Shown here: piece by piece, positions 1-7,008 of the stretch
How the letters are laid out: the number at the start of each line of letters is the position of its first letter
Position numbering within the stretch: position 1 is the stretch's first letter
Source of the DNA: Candidatus Binatota bacterium
Lineage (GTDB): Bacteria; Desulfobacterota; Binatia; Bin18
DNA length: 16,970 nt
NCBI GenBank assembly: GCA_011523315.1
Contig: WTHE01000751.1
Span: 1-16,970, forward strand
Reading direction: 5' to 3'
Notes under the pieces: generated by a model
What the model saw: the letters and a program-made list of their open reading frames with translations, nothing else
Told to the model about the DNA's origin: nothing
Databases searched by the model: none
Position numbers and translations under genes: made by a program

Positions 1-120
1 GGTGAGGGGTCTCCGGGCAGCCTATCGGTGGACGCTGTAATGTGCATCACACGTTTGAAGAAGGGGGCCCGGGGGGGATTTTCCGCACTGGATTTGAACC
101 TGGTCTGCAATCCCCCTGCG
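1..120. other. Upstream region of the CoA-transferase gene
   Basis: This leader precedes the first gene. It is open from a GTG at 28, so the reading frame could be longer, but the added residues do not resemble the family's N-terminus. It contains a G-rich run around 62-79. I see no convincing -35/-10 pair and no strong Shine-Dalgarno before the ATG at 121, so the gene may be read from a transcript that starts outside the window. Confidence 0.3.
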
Positions 121-1296
121 ATGAGCAAGCCCATGCCGCTGTCAGGCGTCCGCGTCATCGAAGTCGGCCTCAACCTGGCCGGGCCGCTGGTCGGCGCCAT
201 CCTGGCCGACCTGGGCGCCGACGTGATCAAGGTCGAACGACCGGATACGGGCGATGACTCGCGCGCCTGGGGGCCGCCGTTTGTGGCAGACGCCTCGGTG
301 CCCTACCACGTCACGAACCGCAACAAGCGCTCGGTCACGGTCGATTTCAAAGACCCGGCCGAGCTGAACAAGCTGCGCCGGCTCATCGCCCACAGCGATA
401 TCTTTATCCACAACCTGCGGCCCGGCGTGGCCGCCGATATCGGCCTCGGCCCGGACGCGTTGCTGGAGGCCAACCCACGGCTGATCTACTGCGAGATCTC
501 GGCCTTTGGTCACAAGGGACCGCTCAAGGACAAACCCGGCTATGAGATTCTGCTCCAGGCGTTTGGCGGCTTGATGAGCATGACCGGCGAGGAGGGCGGC
601 CCGCCGATGCGGATGGGCACCTCGGTCGTTGACTACGGCACCGGCATGTGGACGACGATCGCCGCCCTGGCCGCGCTGCGCCAACGCGACCAGACCGGCC
701 GGGGGTGTGTGATCCAGACCTCGCTGTTCGAGACGGCCCTGTTCTGGCTGAGCAACGCCTTTGCTTCCTATAAGGCCAGCGGCAAGGTCCCCCAACGCCA
801 CCCCACCGGCAGCCCTCGCCAGGTCGCCTTTGGCGCGTTTGAGACGCGCAGCGGTCCGATGGTCATTGGCGTGGCCAACAGCCGGCTGTTCGTCAAGCTG
901 GCCCGGACAATCGGCCGACCCGAATGGGCCGACGATCCGCGCTACCGGACCAACGCCGACCGCCTGGCCCAGCGCGATTATCTGGTCGGGGAAATCCGGG
1001 CCATTCTGCGCCAACACACCAGAGAGCACTGGATGGCGCGCTTCGATCAGGCCGGCGTGCCCAGCGCGCCCATTTTGACCATCCCCGAGGTCCTGGACCA
1101 GACCCAGACCCAGGCCCTCGACATCCTGCGCAAGACGCCCGGCGATCAGGTCGAGCTGTTCGGCCTGCCGCTATCGCTCGACGCCCAGCGGCCGGGCTTC
1201 ACCAGACCGGCGCCCGGGCTGGGCGAGCACACGGACGAGGTCTTTGCCGACGAGGTATTGAGCCGCCTGCCCAAAAAGGAGGACGGCGATGGCTGA
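121..1296 (+). CDS. CaiB/BaiF family III CoA-transferase
   Basis: This 391-aa cytoplasmic enzyme probably moves CoA between carboxylic acids. The N-terminus PLSGVRVIEVG, the ADLGADVIKVERP Rossmann-like segment (about residues 29-41), NRNKRSVTVD (about 66-75) and GLMSMTGEEGGPP (about 150-162) are family III hallmarks, and the length is normal. The start at 121 is chosen because family proteins begin just before the PLSG motif. GTG 28 would add 31 unrelated residues and ATG 133 is an alternative. The residue at the place of the family's catalytic aspartate (PGYD..QA) is Glu142 (GAG at 544-546). The gene overlaps the next by 8 nt, so they form an operon with the downstream UGSC genes. The substrate is unknown. 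Confidence 0.9.
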   Translation: MSKPMPLSGVRVIEVGLNLAGPLVGAILADLGADVIKVERPDTGDDSRAWGPPFVADASVPYHVTNRNKRSVTVDFKDPAELNKLRRLIAHSDIFIHNLRPGVAADIGLGPDALLEANPRLIYCEISAFGHKGPLKDKPGYEILLQAFGGLMSMTGEEGGPPMRMGTSVVDYGTGMWTTIAALAALRQRDQTGRGCVIQTSLFETALFWLSNAFASYKASGKVPQRHPTGSPRQVAFGAFETRSGPMVIGVANSRLFVKLARTIGRPEWADDPRYRTNADRLAQRDYLVGEIRAILRQHTREHWMARFDQAGVPSAPILTIPEVLDQTQTQALDILRKTPGDQVELFGLPLSLDAQRPGFTRPAPGLGEHTDEVFADEVLSRLPKKEDGDG

Positions 1297-2338
1297 CATC
1301 CCAGCCGAGACACACGCGCCGCCGTTGTCCGACCCGGCCGAGGCCGCAGCCTGGATCGAGTTTTATTATCGCCAGGGTTGGAGCGACGGCCTGCCCCTCG
1401 TCCCGCCCAGCGAAGACTCGGTCCGGGCCATGCTGGAGGCCGGCAAGCTCGACGCGGACGCCATTATCGGCACCATCCCCGAACGCAACGCCCGGATTCC
1501 GGCCGAGAAGGTCGCCATCAACGCGGTCATGGCCGGCTGTCTGCCGGACTACTTCCCGCTCGTCGTGGCTGCGGTCACAGCCCTGTGTCACCCGGACTTT
1601 GCCTATCATAATCCGGCCACCAGCACCGGCGGTTCGGCCCTGGCCATTATTGTCAACGGGCCGCTCGGGCCGGCTCTGGGCATCAACGCCGGCAACAACC
1701 TGTTCGGCCCCGGCCACCGCGCCAACGCCACTATCGGACGGGCGCTCAGGCTGGTGATGATGAACGTCCTGAATACCCGCCCCGGCCTGCTGGACCGGGC
1801 CACGCTGGGCAACCCGGGCAAATACAGCCTGTGTTTTGCCGAGGACGAGGCCAACACGCCGTGGCAGCCGCTCCACGTCGAACGCGGCTTTCAGCCCCAC
1901 GACAGCACGGTGACGCTGTACGCCTCCAACAGCCTGTACGGCGTCTACAACCAGCTGGCCAGCAGCCCGGAGCCGCTGCTGCTCGAATTTGCCGACGCCG
2001 TGTGCAACCTGGCCACACCCAACGTGTACGGCTTTAACCAGACCCTGCTGGTCCTGGCCGGAGAGCACACCGCCGTGCTGGCCAACAGCGGCTGGAGCAG
2101 GCGCCAGGTCCAGGAGTTCGTGATTCAGCACGCACGGCGCACGGTGGCCGATTTCAAACGCGCGGCCCGCCTGCCCGGAGAGATTACGCCCGACGACGAA
2201 ACCACCTGGCGCTATGTCATGCGCCAGCCCGAAGACCTGCTCATCGTGTGTGCGGGCGGCCGGGCCGGCAGCTGGTCGGCCTGCCTGCCGGGCTGGGGCA
2301 ACAGATGGACCCGGAGTATTACCGTCCCGATCACGTGA
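1289..2338 (+). CDS. Uncharacterised protein with WSDGLPLVPP motif, upstream partner of UGSC selenoprotein
   Basis: This 349-aa protein has no assigned function. I recognise the N-terminal motif GWSDGLPLVPPSED (about residues 30-43), which I recall from uncharacterised bacterial proteins, but I cannot name a characterised family. The middle is rich in Gly/Asn (STGGSALAIIVNGPLG, GINAGNNLFGPG, about 112-142). The C-terminus (LLIVCAGGRAGSW, SITVPIT) looks complete rather than frameshifted. There is no signal peptide or membrane segment. An AGGAGG at 1277-1282 sits 6 nt before the ATG, and the gene overlaps the CoA-transferase by 8 nt. It ends 17 nt before the UGSC selenoprotein start, so the two are probably co-translated and may work together; that link is inference. 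Confidence 0.8.
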   Translation: MADIPAETHAPPLSDPAEAAAWIEFYYRQGWSDGLPLVPPSEDSVRAMLEAGKLDADAIIGTIPERNARIPAEKVAINAVMAGCLPDYFPLVVAAVTALCHPDFAYHNPATSTGGSALAIIVNGPLGPALGINAGNNLFGPGHRANATIGRALRLVMMNVLNTRPGLLDRATLGNPGKYSLCFAEDEANTPWQPLHVERGFQPHDSTVTLYASNSLYGVYNQLASSPEPLLLEFADAVCNLATPNVYGFNQTLLVLAGEHTAVLANSGWSRRQVQEFVIQHARRTVADFKRAARLPGEITPDDETTWRYVMRQPEDLLIVCAGGRAGSWSACLPGWGNRWTRSITVPIT

Positions 2339-2355
2339 ACCACAGGAGGAGCGGC

Positions 2356-2940
2356 ATGCCGCGCACAGTCTTTGACCCAACCGTCCCGCCCCAGGAGCCA
2401 GTCGCACAAGACGACCGGACGAGACCACCGCTGTCTTTTTCCTACGCCCCGCGTCCCCGCTCGCTCGACGGGCTGCGGCTCGGCCTGATTGAGAACACCA
2501 AGTTCAACTCCGATGTCCTGCTGCTGAAAATCGCCCAGCGTCTGCACGGCCGCTACGGCACGACCATGGTCCATCTGGACCGCAAAAAGTCGTCCGGCCA
2601 TAGCGTCAGCGACGAATCCCTGGCCTATTTTCGGCACCACGCCGACCTGGTGCTGGCCGGGGTCGGCGATTGAGGCTCGTGCAGTTCGAGCAGTGTGCTC
2701 GACGGCATCAAGCTGGAACACGCCGGCATCCCGGCCGTGTCAATCGTCACCCAGCCGTTCATTGCCACCGGTCAGGCCATGGCCGAAACCTGGGGCGCCC
2801 CGGACTATGCCTTTGTCGTCACCCCGCATCCGATTGCCAACCTGAGCCCGGCCGAGCTGGACGCCAGGGCGGATGAATTGACCGACCAGGTGATCGCTTT
2901 TCTACAGCAGTCAATGGACAGGACAAGGAAGAGAGAATAA
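2356..2940 (+). CDS. UGSC-family selenoprotein (in-frame UGA = selenocysteine)
   Basis: This is a 194-aa protein if the in-frame TGA at 2671-2673 is read as selenocysteine (residue 106). Both sides of the TGA are one frame and one fold: LGLIENTKFNSD (about 35-46), then ADLVLAGVGD-U-GSC-SSSSVLDG, then the HAGIPAVSIVTQPF segment and a C-terminal helix. The U106-G-S-C109 signature is the defining motif of the UGSC family found in metagenomic selenoproteome surveys, and Cys forms (CGSC) exist. U-X2-C looks like a redox pair. AGGAGG at 2344-2349 precedes the ATG at 2356. A candidate SECIS hairpin follows the TGA. Decoding needs SelA/B/C/D encoded elsewhere. The biochemical function is not known; it is probably a soluble thiol or selenol oxidoreductase. 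Confidence 0.88.
2671..2708 (+). promoter_or_regulatory. Bacterial SECIS element following the Sec UGA
   Basis: The UGA is at 2671-2673. A perfect 7-bp stem (TCGAGCA 2686-2692 with TGCTCGA 2696-2702) closes a GTG loop at 2693-2695. A lower stem TGC/GCA (2680-2682 with 2705-2707) is separated by a small internal loop. The loop G lies 19 nt after the UGA, within the spacing known for bacterial SECIS elements, and a G (often GU) in the apical loop is the expected SelB contact. The hairpin lies inside the coding sequence, as usual in bacteria. Confidence 0.75.
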
Positions 2941-2945
2941 GCCGG

Positions 2946-2973
2946 GGACGGGCGCGTGTAGCCTAGCCCGTCC
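2946..2973. terminator. Hairpin between convergent genes
   Basis: GGACGGGC (2946-2953) pairs perfectly with GCCCGTCC (2966-2973) around a 12-nt loop. The loop contains the stop codon of the - strand ferredoxin gene (2963-2965). It lies just after the selenoprotein stop, so it can act as a shared terminator for both converging transcripts. There is no good T tract on either side. Confidence 0.5.
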
Positions 2974-3316
2974 TCTCGTCTACCACCCGCTCCAGGCTCT
3001 CGACGCTGGACCAGCTGACCATATCGTCCCGGCCGGTCGGCTTTGCCCGCCGGAAATACATCACCCGGCGTTTGTTGCACACCACGTCCATGCGCGGGCC
3101 GACCGGACAGCCCGACTGACAGTCGGTTTCGTGGACGCTGACCGTGGCGGCCAGCTGCCGAGCCGCCACCACCGACCGGACCGCAGCCAGCAGGCCGGGG
3201 CCGTTATACGAGCGGGCCTGGTGATCGGCGCTGTACAGTTTGACCTGCATGGATTTGGCGCTGCACTTGCTTTTCGTGCAGATGTAGATATCAAGCCTGT
3301 CCACGGACTCACACAT
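2963..3316 (-). CDS. Thioredoxin-like [2Fe-2S] ferredoxin
   Basis: This 117-aa protein has cysteines in the order C13-X4-C18 (YICTKSKC) and C66-X3-C70 (TDCQSGCPVGP). These are followed by a DVV...VMYFRRAKP strand typical of small thioredoxin-fold 2Fe-2S ferredoxins. The family binds one 2Fe-2S cluster through four such cysteines, and C80 is extra. The start is fixed by an in-frame TAG four codons upstream. No strong ribosome site is visible. The start is only 27 nt from the divergent LLM gene, so the two promoters must overlap coding sequence. It converges on the selenoprotein gene. An electron-transfer role for the neighbouring flavin monooxygenase or selenoprotein is possible but unproven. 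Confidence 0.75.
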   Translation of the reverse strand: MCESVDRLDIYICTKSKCSAKSMQVKLYSADHQARSYNGPGLLAAVRSVVAARQLAATVSVHETDCQSGCPVGPRMDVVCNKRRVMYFRRAKPTGRDDMVSWSSVESLERVVDERTG

Positions 3317-3343
3317 GGACCCGCACTATGAGGAAGGACCGCC

Positions 3344-4462
3344 ATGAACGCAACCGAGCTGATGGAATACCGCCGTGCCACCATCCCGGTTTTCAACGAC
3401 AATAAAATGAAGCTGGGGGTGTTCGGGTCGAACTGCAGCAACGGCTGCACGATTACGCACGCGGAAACGACCTTTGAGGCGACCTACGAGCATACCCTGG
3501 CGATCGCCCAGCAGGCCGACCGGCTCGGTTTTGAACTCCTGGTGCCGGTCGGCCGCTGGCGGGGCTTTGGCGGCTCAACCGATTTTAACGGAACCTGCAT
3601 GGAGACCTACACCTGGGCGGCCGCCTTGGCCGCTCAGACCGAACACATCATGCTGTTCTCGACCTCGCACGCGCCGACCATCCACCCTATTGTAGCCGCC
3701 AAACAGGGGGCGACGATTGACCATATCTCCAACGGGCGCTGGGGTCTGAACATCGTGTGCGGCTGGTTCACGCCCGAAATGGAGATGTTCGGGGCCACAC
3801 AGATGGATCACGCCGAGCGCTACCGCTATGCCGGGGAGTGGATTCAGGTCATCAAGCGGATGTGGACCGAGCAGGGCTTTGATCATCACGGCGAGTTTTT
3901 TCAGGTCAAGGACGGCTACCTGCTGCCCAAACCCGTCCAGCAGCCCTACCCCACGCTGATCAACGCCGGCTTCTCGCCGGCCGGCAAGGACTTTGCCGCC
4001 CGCGAGGTCGATTTCAATTTCATGGCGGTCGATACGCTCGAAAACGGCAAGGCCATCACCACCGAGATCAAACAGCTGGCCCGTCAATATCAGCGCCAGA
4101 TCGGGATCATGACCTACGGCCTAGTGGTATGTTGCGACACCGAAAAAGAAGCCCGCCAGAAGTATCGCTACATTGTTGAAAAGGGCGACTGGGAAGCCGC
4201 CCGGACGATTCTGGGGCTGCTGGGTATTGAGAGCGAGTCCTTTTCCGAGCAGCACCTGACCGAGTTTGCCGAGCGGTTCATCGCCGGCTGGGGCGGCTAT
4301 CCGCTGATTGGCACGCCCGAACAGGTGGTCGACGAGCTGTGCAAGCTGTCCCGGATTGGCCTGGAGGGCATCATTCTGAGCTGGCTCGACTATAACGAAG
4401 AGATGCGTTACTTCGGCGAGCGGGTGCTGCCGCTGATGCGCCAGGCCGGGCTACGCCAGTAG
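3344..4462 (+). CDS. LLM-class flavin-dependent monooxygenase, RutA-like
   Basis: This 372-aa enzyme belongs to the luciferase-like TIM-barrel flavin oxidoreductases. KLGVFGSNCSNG near the N-terminus, GRWRGFGGSTDFNG (about 68-81), ISNGRWGLNIVCGW (about 127-140) and the final RYFGERVLPLMRQAG segment place it close to RutA/DszA/SsuD-type monooxygenases, which use reduced FMN and O2. The length is usual for the group. AGGAAGGA at 3331-3338 gives a strong ribosome site 5 nt before the ATG. It is divergent from the ferredoxin gene with a very short spacer. Its 3' end is also found in degenerate form at both edges of the defence cassette downstream. The substrate is unknown. Confidence 0.92.
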   Translation: MNATELMEYRRATIPVFNDNKMKLGVFGSNCSNGCTITHAETTFEATYEHTLAIAQQADRLGFELLVPVGRWRGFGGSTDFNGTCMETYTWAAALAAQTEHIMLFSTSHAPTIHPIVAAKQGATIDHISNGRWGLNIVCGWFTPEMEMFGATQMDHAERYRYAGEWIQVIKRMWTEQGFDHHGEFFQVKDGYLLPKPVQQPYPTLINAGFSPAGKDFAAREVDFNFMAVDTLENGKAITTEIKQLARQYQRQIGIMTYGLVVCCDTEKEARQKYRYIVEKGDWEAARTILGLLGIESESFSEQHLTEFAERFIAGWGGYPLIGTPEQVVDELCKLSRIGLEGIILSWLDYNEEMRYFGERVLPLMRQAGLRQ

Positions 4463-4470
4463 CTGCCTGG
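4441..4470 (+). terminator. Hairpin overlapping the end of the LLM gene
   Basis: CCAGGC (4441-4446) pairs with GCCTGG (4465-4470), and GCTAC pairs with GTAGC inside, with a GCCA loop and a small internal loop. The stop codon of the LLM gene lies within it. There is no T tract, so its strength as a terminator is uncertain. A related sequence at 10341-10364 forms an even better hairpin. Confidence 0.4.
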
Positions 4471-4494
4471 TCTCCCGCGCAATCCGTAAATCCT

Positions 4495-5283
4495 ATGCAA
4501 GCCCAGGCTCCAAGCGGTTCGGTCTGGCGCTGTGCGATTCTGGTCCTGGCCACTCTGCTGATCCTCGCCGGCGTCGGCCCCGCGCGCGCCGAAAGCGGCG
4601 CTGTCCCCTTCGACTGGACCGAGCTATACGCCGGCGGCTTCGCCGGCGTCGGTCTGGCGGACAATCAAATCGTTGATATCGACGGCTTTGCGAACTGGGG
4701 CCGGCCCGGCTGGTCGGTCGATTACGACAAGACTGGAGGCGTCGGCGGGATGCTGCTCGGCAAGCGATTCGACACCGGCCTCATCCCACTCAGGGTCGAG
4801 CTGGACGCCACGTTCGGCAGCCTGTCGGCGGACACCAACCGGCTCGACCCCAGGGACCTGGACGAGACGGCAAGGTCGAAATACCGCTGGATCACCACGG
4901 CTCGCGCCGGGCTTGAGCACACCGTCGGTCCGGTCACGCTGTTTGCCAGCGGCGGGCTGGCGCTGGCCCGGATCGCCAACGCGGTGACCGATATTGATTT
5001 CGGTCCCGACATGCCGACGCGCAAGGATCCCGACGATTCCTTCAGCCAGACCTCGACCGAGGTCGGCTGGGTGGTCGGGGCCGGGATCGAAGCCCCGCTC
5101 AGCGAGGTCTGGACGCTGCGGCTGGAGGGATCGTATCTCGATTTCGGGTGGGGCGGTCATGAGGTGAACCGGTCGGGCAACGGCCGGTGCGGGCCGGGCA
5201 ACCCCCGTCGGCCGTGTCCCTACAGGATCGAGAACACGCTCGGCCTTATACGGCTGGCGATCATTCGTCGGTTCGACTGGTAG
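4495..5283 (+). CDS. Outer-membrane beta-barrel protein
   Basis: This 262-aa protein starts with a signal peptide: hydrophobic CAILVLATLLILAGV (residues 13-27), then a probable signal peptidase I site PARA|ES after residue 32. The mature part alternates polar and hydrophobic residues in strands rich in Gly and aromatics (ELYAGGFAGVGLAD, GGMLLGKRF, VGPVTLFASGG, TLRLEGSYLDFGWG). It ends in RRFDW, the aromatic C-terminus that outer-membrane barrels use for insertion. This fits the small 8-strand OmpA/OmpW-like porin-type superfamily (OMP_b-brl). The start codon lacks a clear Shine-Dalgarno. It lies 32 nt after the LLM gene. Its cargo or role is unknown. Confidence 0.8.
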   Translation: MQAQAPSGSVWRCAILVLATLLILAGVGPARAESGAVPFDWTELYAGGFAGVGLADNQIVDIDGFANWGRPGWSVDYDKTGGVGGMLLGKRFDTGLIPLRVELDATFGSLSADTNRLDPRDLDETARSKYRWITTARAGLEHTVGPVTLFASGGLALARIANAVTDIDFGPDMPTRKDPDDSFSQTSTEVGWVVGAGIEAPLSEVWTLRLEGSYLDFGWGGHEVNRSGNGRCGPGNPRRPCPYRIENTLGLIRLAIIRRFDW

Positions 5284-5293
5284 CGGGCATGCG

Positions 5294-5373
5294 GCCTCCC
5301 GGTTCCTCTTGAAAGGGCATGATGTCGAGCTGGGCTTTATGCTCACGAAGAGATGCGCTACTTCAGGTAGAGG
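5294..5373 (+). pseudogene. Decayed 3' fragment of an LLM oxidoreductase gene (left edge of defence cassette)
   Basis: The 20 nt at 5345-5364 match 19 of 20 bases of 4395-4414 in the intact LLM gene and would encode EEMRYF. Upstream, 5316-5334 (GGCAT..GAGCTGG) aligns with 4367-4385, but a one-base difference in length puts the two parts in different frames, so this is a relic. The similarity fades near 5373, just before the HEPN start. It marks the left border of foreign sequence. Confidence 0.6.
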
Positions 5374-5380
5374 ACGTCGC

Positions 5381-6211
5381 ATGAGCAGCCTTACCGACAT
5401 CGAAAAGCGTTACCTTGAGAGAACCCTGAACATGGGCGGCGGCTACGTTCTGGACTATACTGATGCAACTTTCGGCGAATTCTTCGCACGGCATCATGTG
5501 AATATCCATAGTCAGAAGTATCGCACCTACGGCACCTCAAAGGCCAAGAAATTACGATCCTTCTGGGAGCAGGAAACCAATGCCTTGGTCGGACAGGCAC
5601 TTTCTGAAATGCTGGATTCCTACGAAGCGGACTGCGATCTGAACGGTGGAGAGGTCGAGGAGTCTGTCTTGGGGAAGGCGCGTAGCATTGTCGCGCGGCT
5701 TTTAGGCGAAAGTCAGAAAACGAAACAGGCAGAAACAGTCGACGGTTTCCTGGAGAAAGAATTCACGATTCCCAACATTCAAAGGCTTCCCATCGAACAG
5801 ACCGTAGTACCGATCATTGAAAGCCGCTTGGTCGAAGCACGAAAGGCGTCGGCTGCAGGCGCTCATCTTGCAGTTGTACTGTTATGTGGCAGCATCCTTG
5901 AAGCAGTCTTGCTTGGAAAAGCACAAAGGGAACCAGCCCTGTTTAATACGTCGCCTGCCAGTCCCACGGCAGAGGGTAAGGTCAGACAGTTCCAAGACTG
6001 GACTCTTGCAAATTTCATAGATGTTGCCAGTGATGTAGGTGTCTTGAAGCTGGACGTTAAGAAATTTAGCCACGGCTTGCGTGATTTCCGAAACTATATT
6101 CACCCTCACCAACAGATGGAGTCCGGTTTCATGCCCGACGAGCACACTGCGAAGGTGTGCTTTCAAGTTTTGAAAGCAGCACTCGCCAGCGTGGCAGGAG
6201 AGCGCCGGTGA
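5381..6211 (+). CDS. HEPN-domain putative defence protein (first gene of HamAB-like operon)
   Basis: This 276-aa protein starts a three-gene cassette. The N-terminal part (about 5-75: RTLNMGGGYVLDYTDATFGEFF, then SKAKKLRSFW) resembles a domain I have seen at the front of abortive-infection-type proteins; I cannot name it securely. The C-terminal half is helical and carries LRDFRNYIHPH (about 233-243). There R234-X6-H241 fits the HEPN RNase signature (R-X4-6-H), with polar N238 beside it. HEPN proteins often cleave RNA to stop infected cells. The ATG at 5381 has AGAGGA 6 nt upstream; the frame is open further up but without homology. Its stop overlaps the next start (GTGA), implying coupling. 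GC in two sampled lines is 45-53%, below the flanks. Confidence 0.75.
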   Translation: MSSLTDIEKRYLERTLNMGGGYVLDYTDATFGEFFARHHVNIHSQKYRTYGTSKAKKLRSFWEQETNALVGQALSEMLDSYEADCDLNGGEVEESVLGKARSIVARLLGESQKTKQAETVDGFLEKEFTIPNIQRLPIEQTVVPIIESRLVEARKASAAGAHLAVVLLCGSILEAVLLGKAQREPALFNTSPASPTAEGKVRQFQDWTLANFIDVASDVGVLKLDVKKFSHGLRDFRNYIHPHQQMESGFMPDEHTAKVCFQVLKAALASVAGERR

Positions 6212-7008
6212 CCGTTCCCGTCGGCGAAAGCGTGTATAATCACGGCTTCCCTCCGTGTTCGGGCATTGGCCTGGAATGGTCGAGCGATGACCTGGACGCC
6301 GCCCTCGACGGACCGGTTGCTGCCGTCCTGTTCGACGATGAAGGCAAAGCAAATATCGAAGAAATCCTCACAAGTCTTGCCGAGACGGACTTCGCCCAGG
6401 AGGGTCTCCGGCGTGTTCTGGCCGATCCCAACGATATTGAGGACTGGCGCGTTGGGGAGGCGATTGCCGAGAGCTATTTGACCGATCACCGGCTCTGCTA
6501 CTTTCCCTGGCCCGATGGACGCGATGAGCGAAAGAGCGGATCAAGCCTGCCGGGAGCCGATCTTGTTGGTTTCAGAGCCGACGACGACGGAGATTGCCTC
6601 GCTTTCGGTGAAGTGAAGACGTCTAGCGAAAGTAAATATCCTCCAGGTGCCATGTATGGCCGTACCAGCGGGCTAAAGCAGCAGCTGGAAGCTCTGCGTG
6701 ACCGTGAGGCCATTCGCGACGATCTCCTGAAATACCTTGGTCATCGCGCCAAAGAGGCACCATGGCGAGAGCGGTTTAGAAATGCAAGCAGCAGATACCT
6801 GCGTAACAAAGCCGACGTACAGCTCTACGGATTTCTTGTGCGTGACGTCGACCCGCATCAGGATGACCTTAGGGCACGCGTAAGCAAGCTTGCCACGGAT
6901 TGTCCAGAAGGGACTCACATCGAGCTTCTTGCACTTTATCTTCCGAAAGGCCGTATTGACGGCATTGGAAAAGCCGCTATTGCAAAACGGACAGGAGCTA
7001 ACACATGA
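6208..7008 (+). CDS. PD-(D/E)XK nuclease, HamA-like (Hachiman)
   Basis: This 266-aa protein carries a PD-(D/E)XK core: E84 in GEAIAESYL, D118 in PGADLVGF, and E135-V-K137 in LAFGEVKTS. In Hachiman systems HamA (DUF1837) is such a nuclease, held in check by the helicase HamB and released to degrade DNA. The protein is close to HamA length and is followed directly by a large SF2 helicase, as in hamAB. The exact family is inferred from architecture, not from a profile search. GTG 6208 is chosen as start because AGGAGA (6196-6201) sits 6 nt before it and it overlaps the previous stop by 4 nt (GTGA). Its own stop overlaps the next start as ATGA. Confidence 0.72.
   Translation: MTVPVGESVYNHGFPPCSGIGLEWSSDDLDAALDGPVAAVLFDDEGKANIEEILTSLAETDFAQEGLRRVLADPNDIEDWRVGEAIAESYLTDHRLCYFPWPDGRDERKSGSSLPGADLVGFRADDDGDCLAFGEVKTSSESKYPPGAMYGRTSGLKQQLEALRDREAIRDDLLKYLGHRAKEAPWRERFRNASSRYLRNKADVQLYGFLVRDVDPHQDDLRARVSKLATDCPEGTHIELLALYLPKGRIDGIGKAAIAKRTGANT

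Noticed and set aside
28..120. GTG 28 as start of the CoA-transferase
   Set aside because: The added residues do not resemble the family N-terminus, which begins just before PLSGVRVIEVG.
142..1029. Long - strand open frame opposite the CoA-transferase (and similar ones opposite 1199-2428, 11658-12716 and 15403-16464)
   Set aside because: These are antisense shadows produced by high GC third positions; they show no family motifs and the opposite strand holds clear genes.
2336..2338. TGA ending the 349-aa gene as a second selenocysteine codon
   Set aside because: The frame beyond it does not continue a plausible protein, a ribosome site for the next gene lies there, and the C-terminus looks complete.
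6233..6240. Extended -10 like TGTATAAT inside the HamA-like gene
   Set aside because: It lies in coding sequence and has no -35 box at a suitable distance; probably chance.
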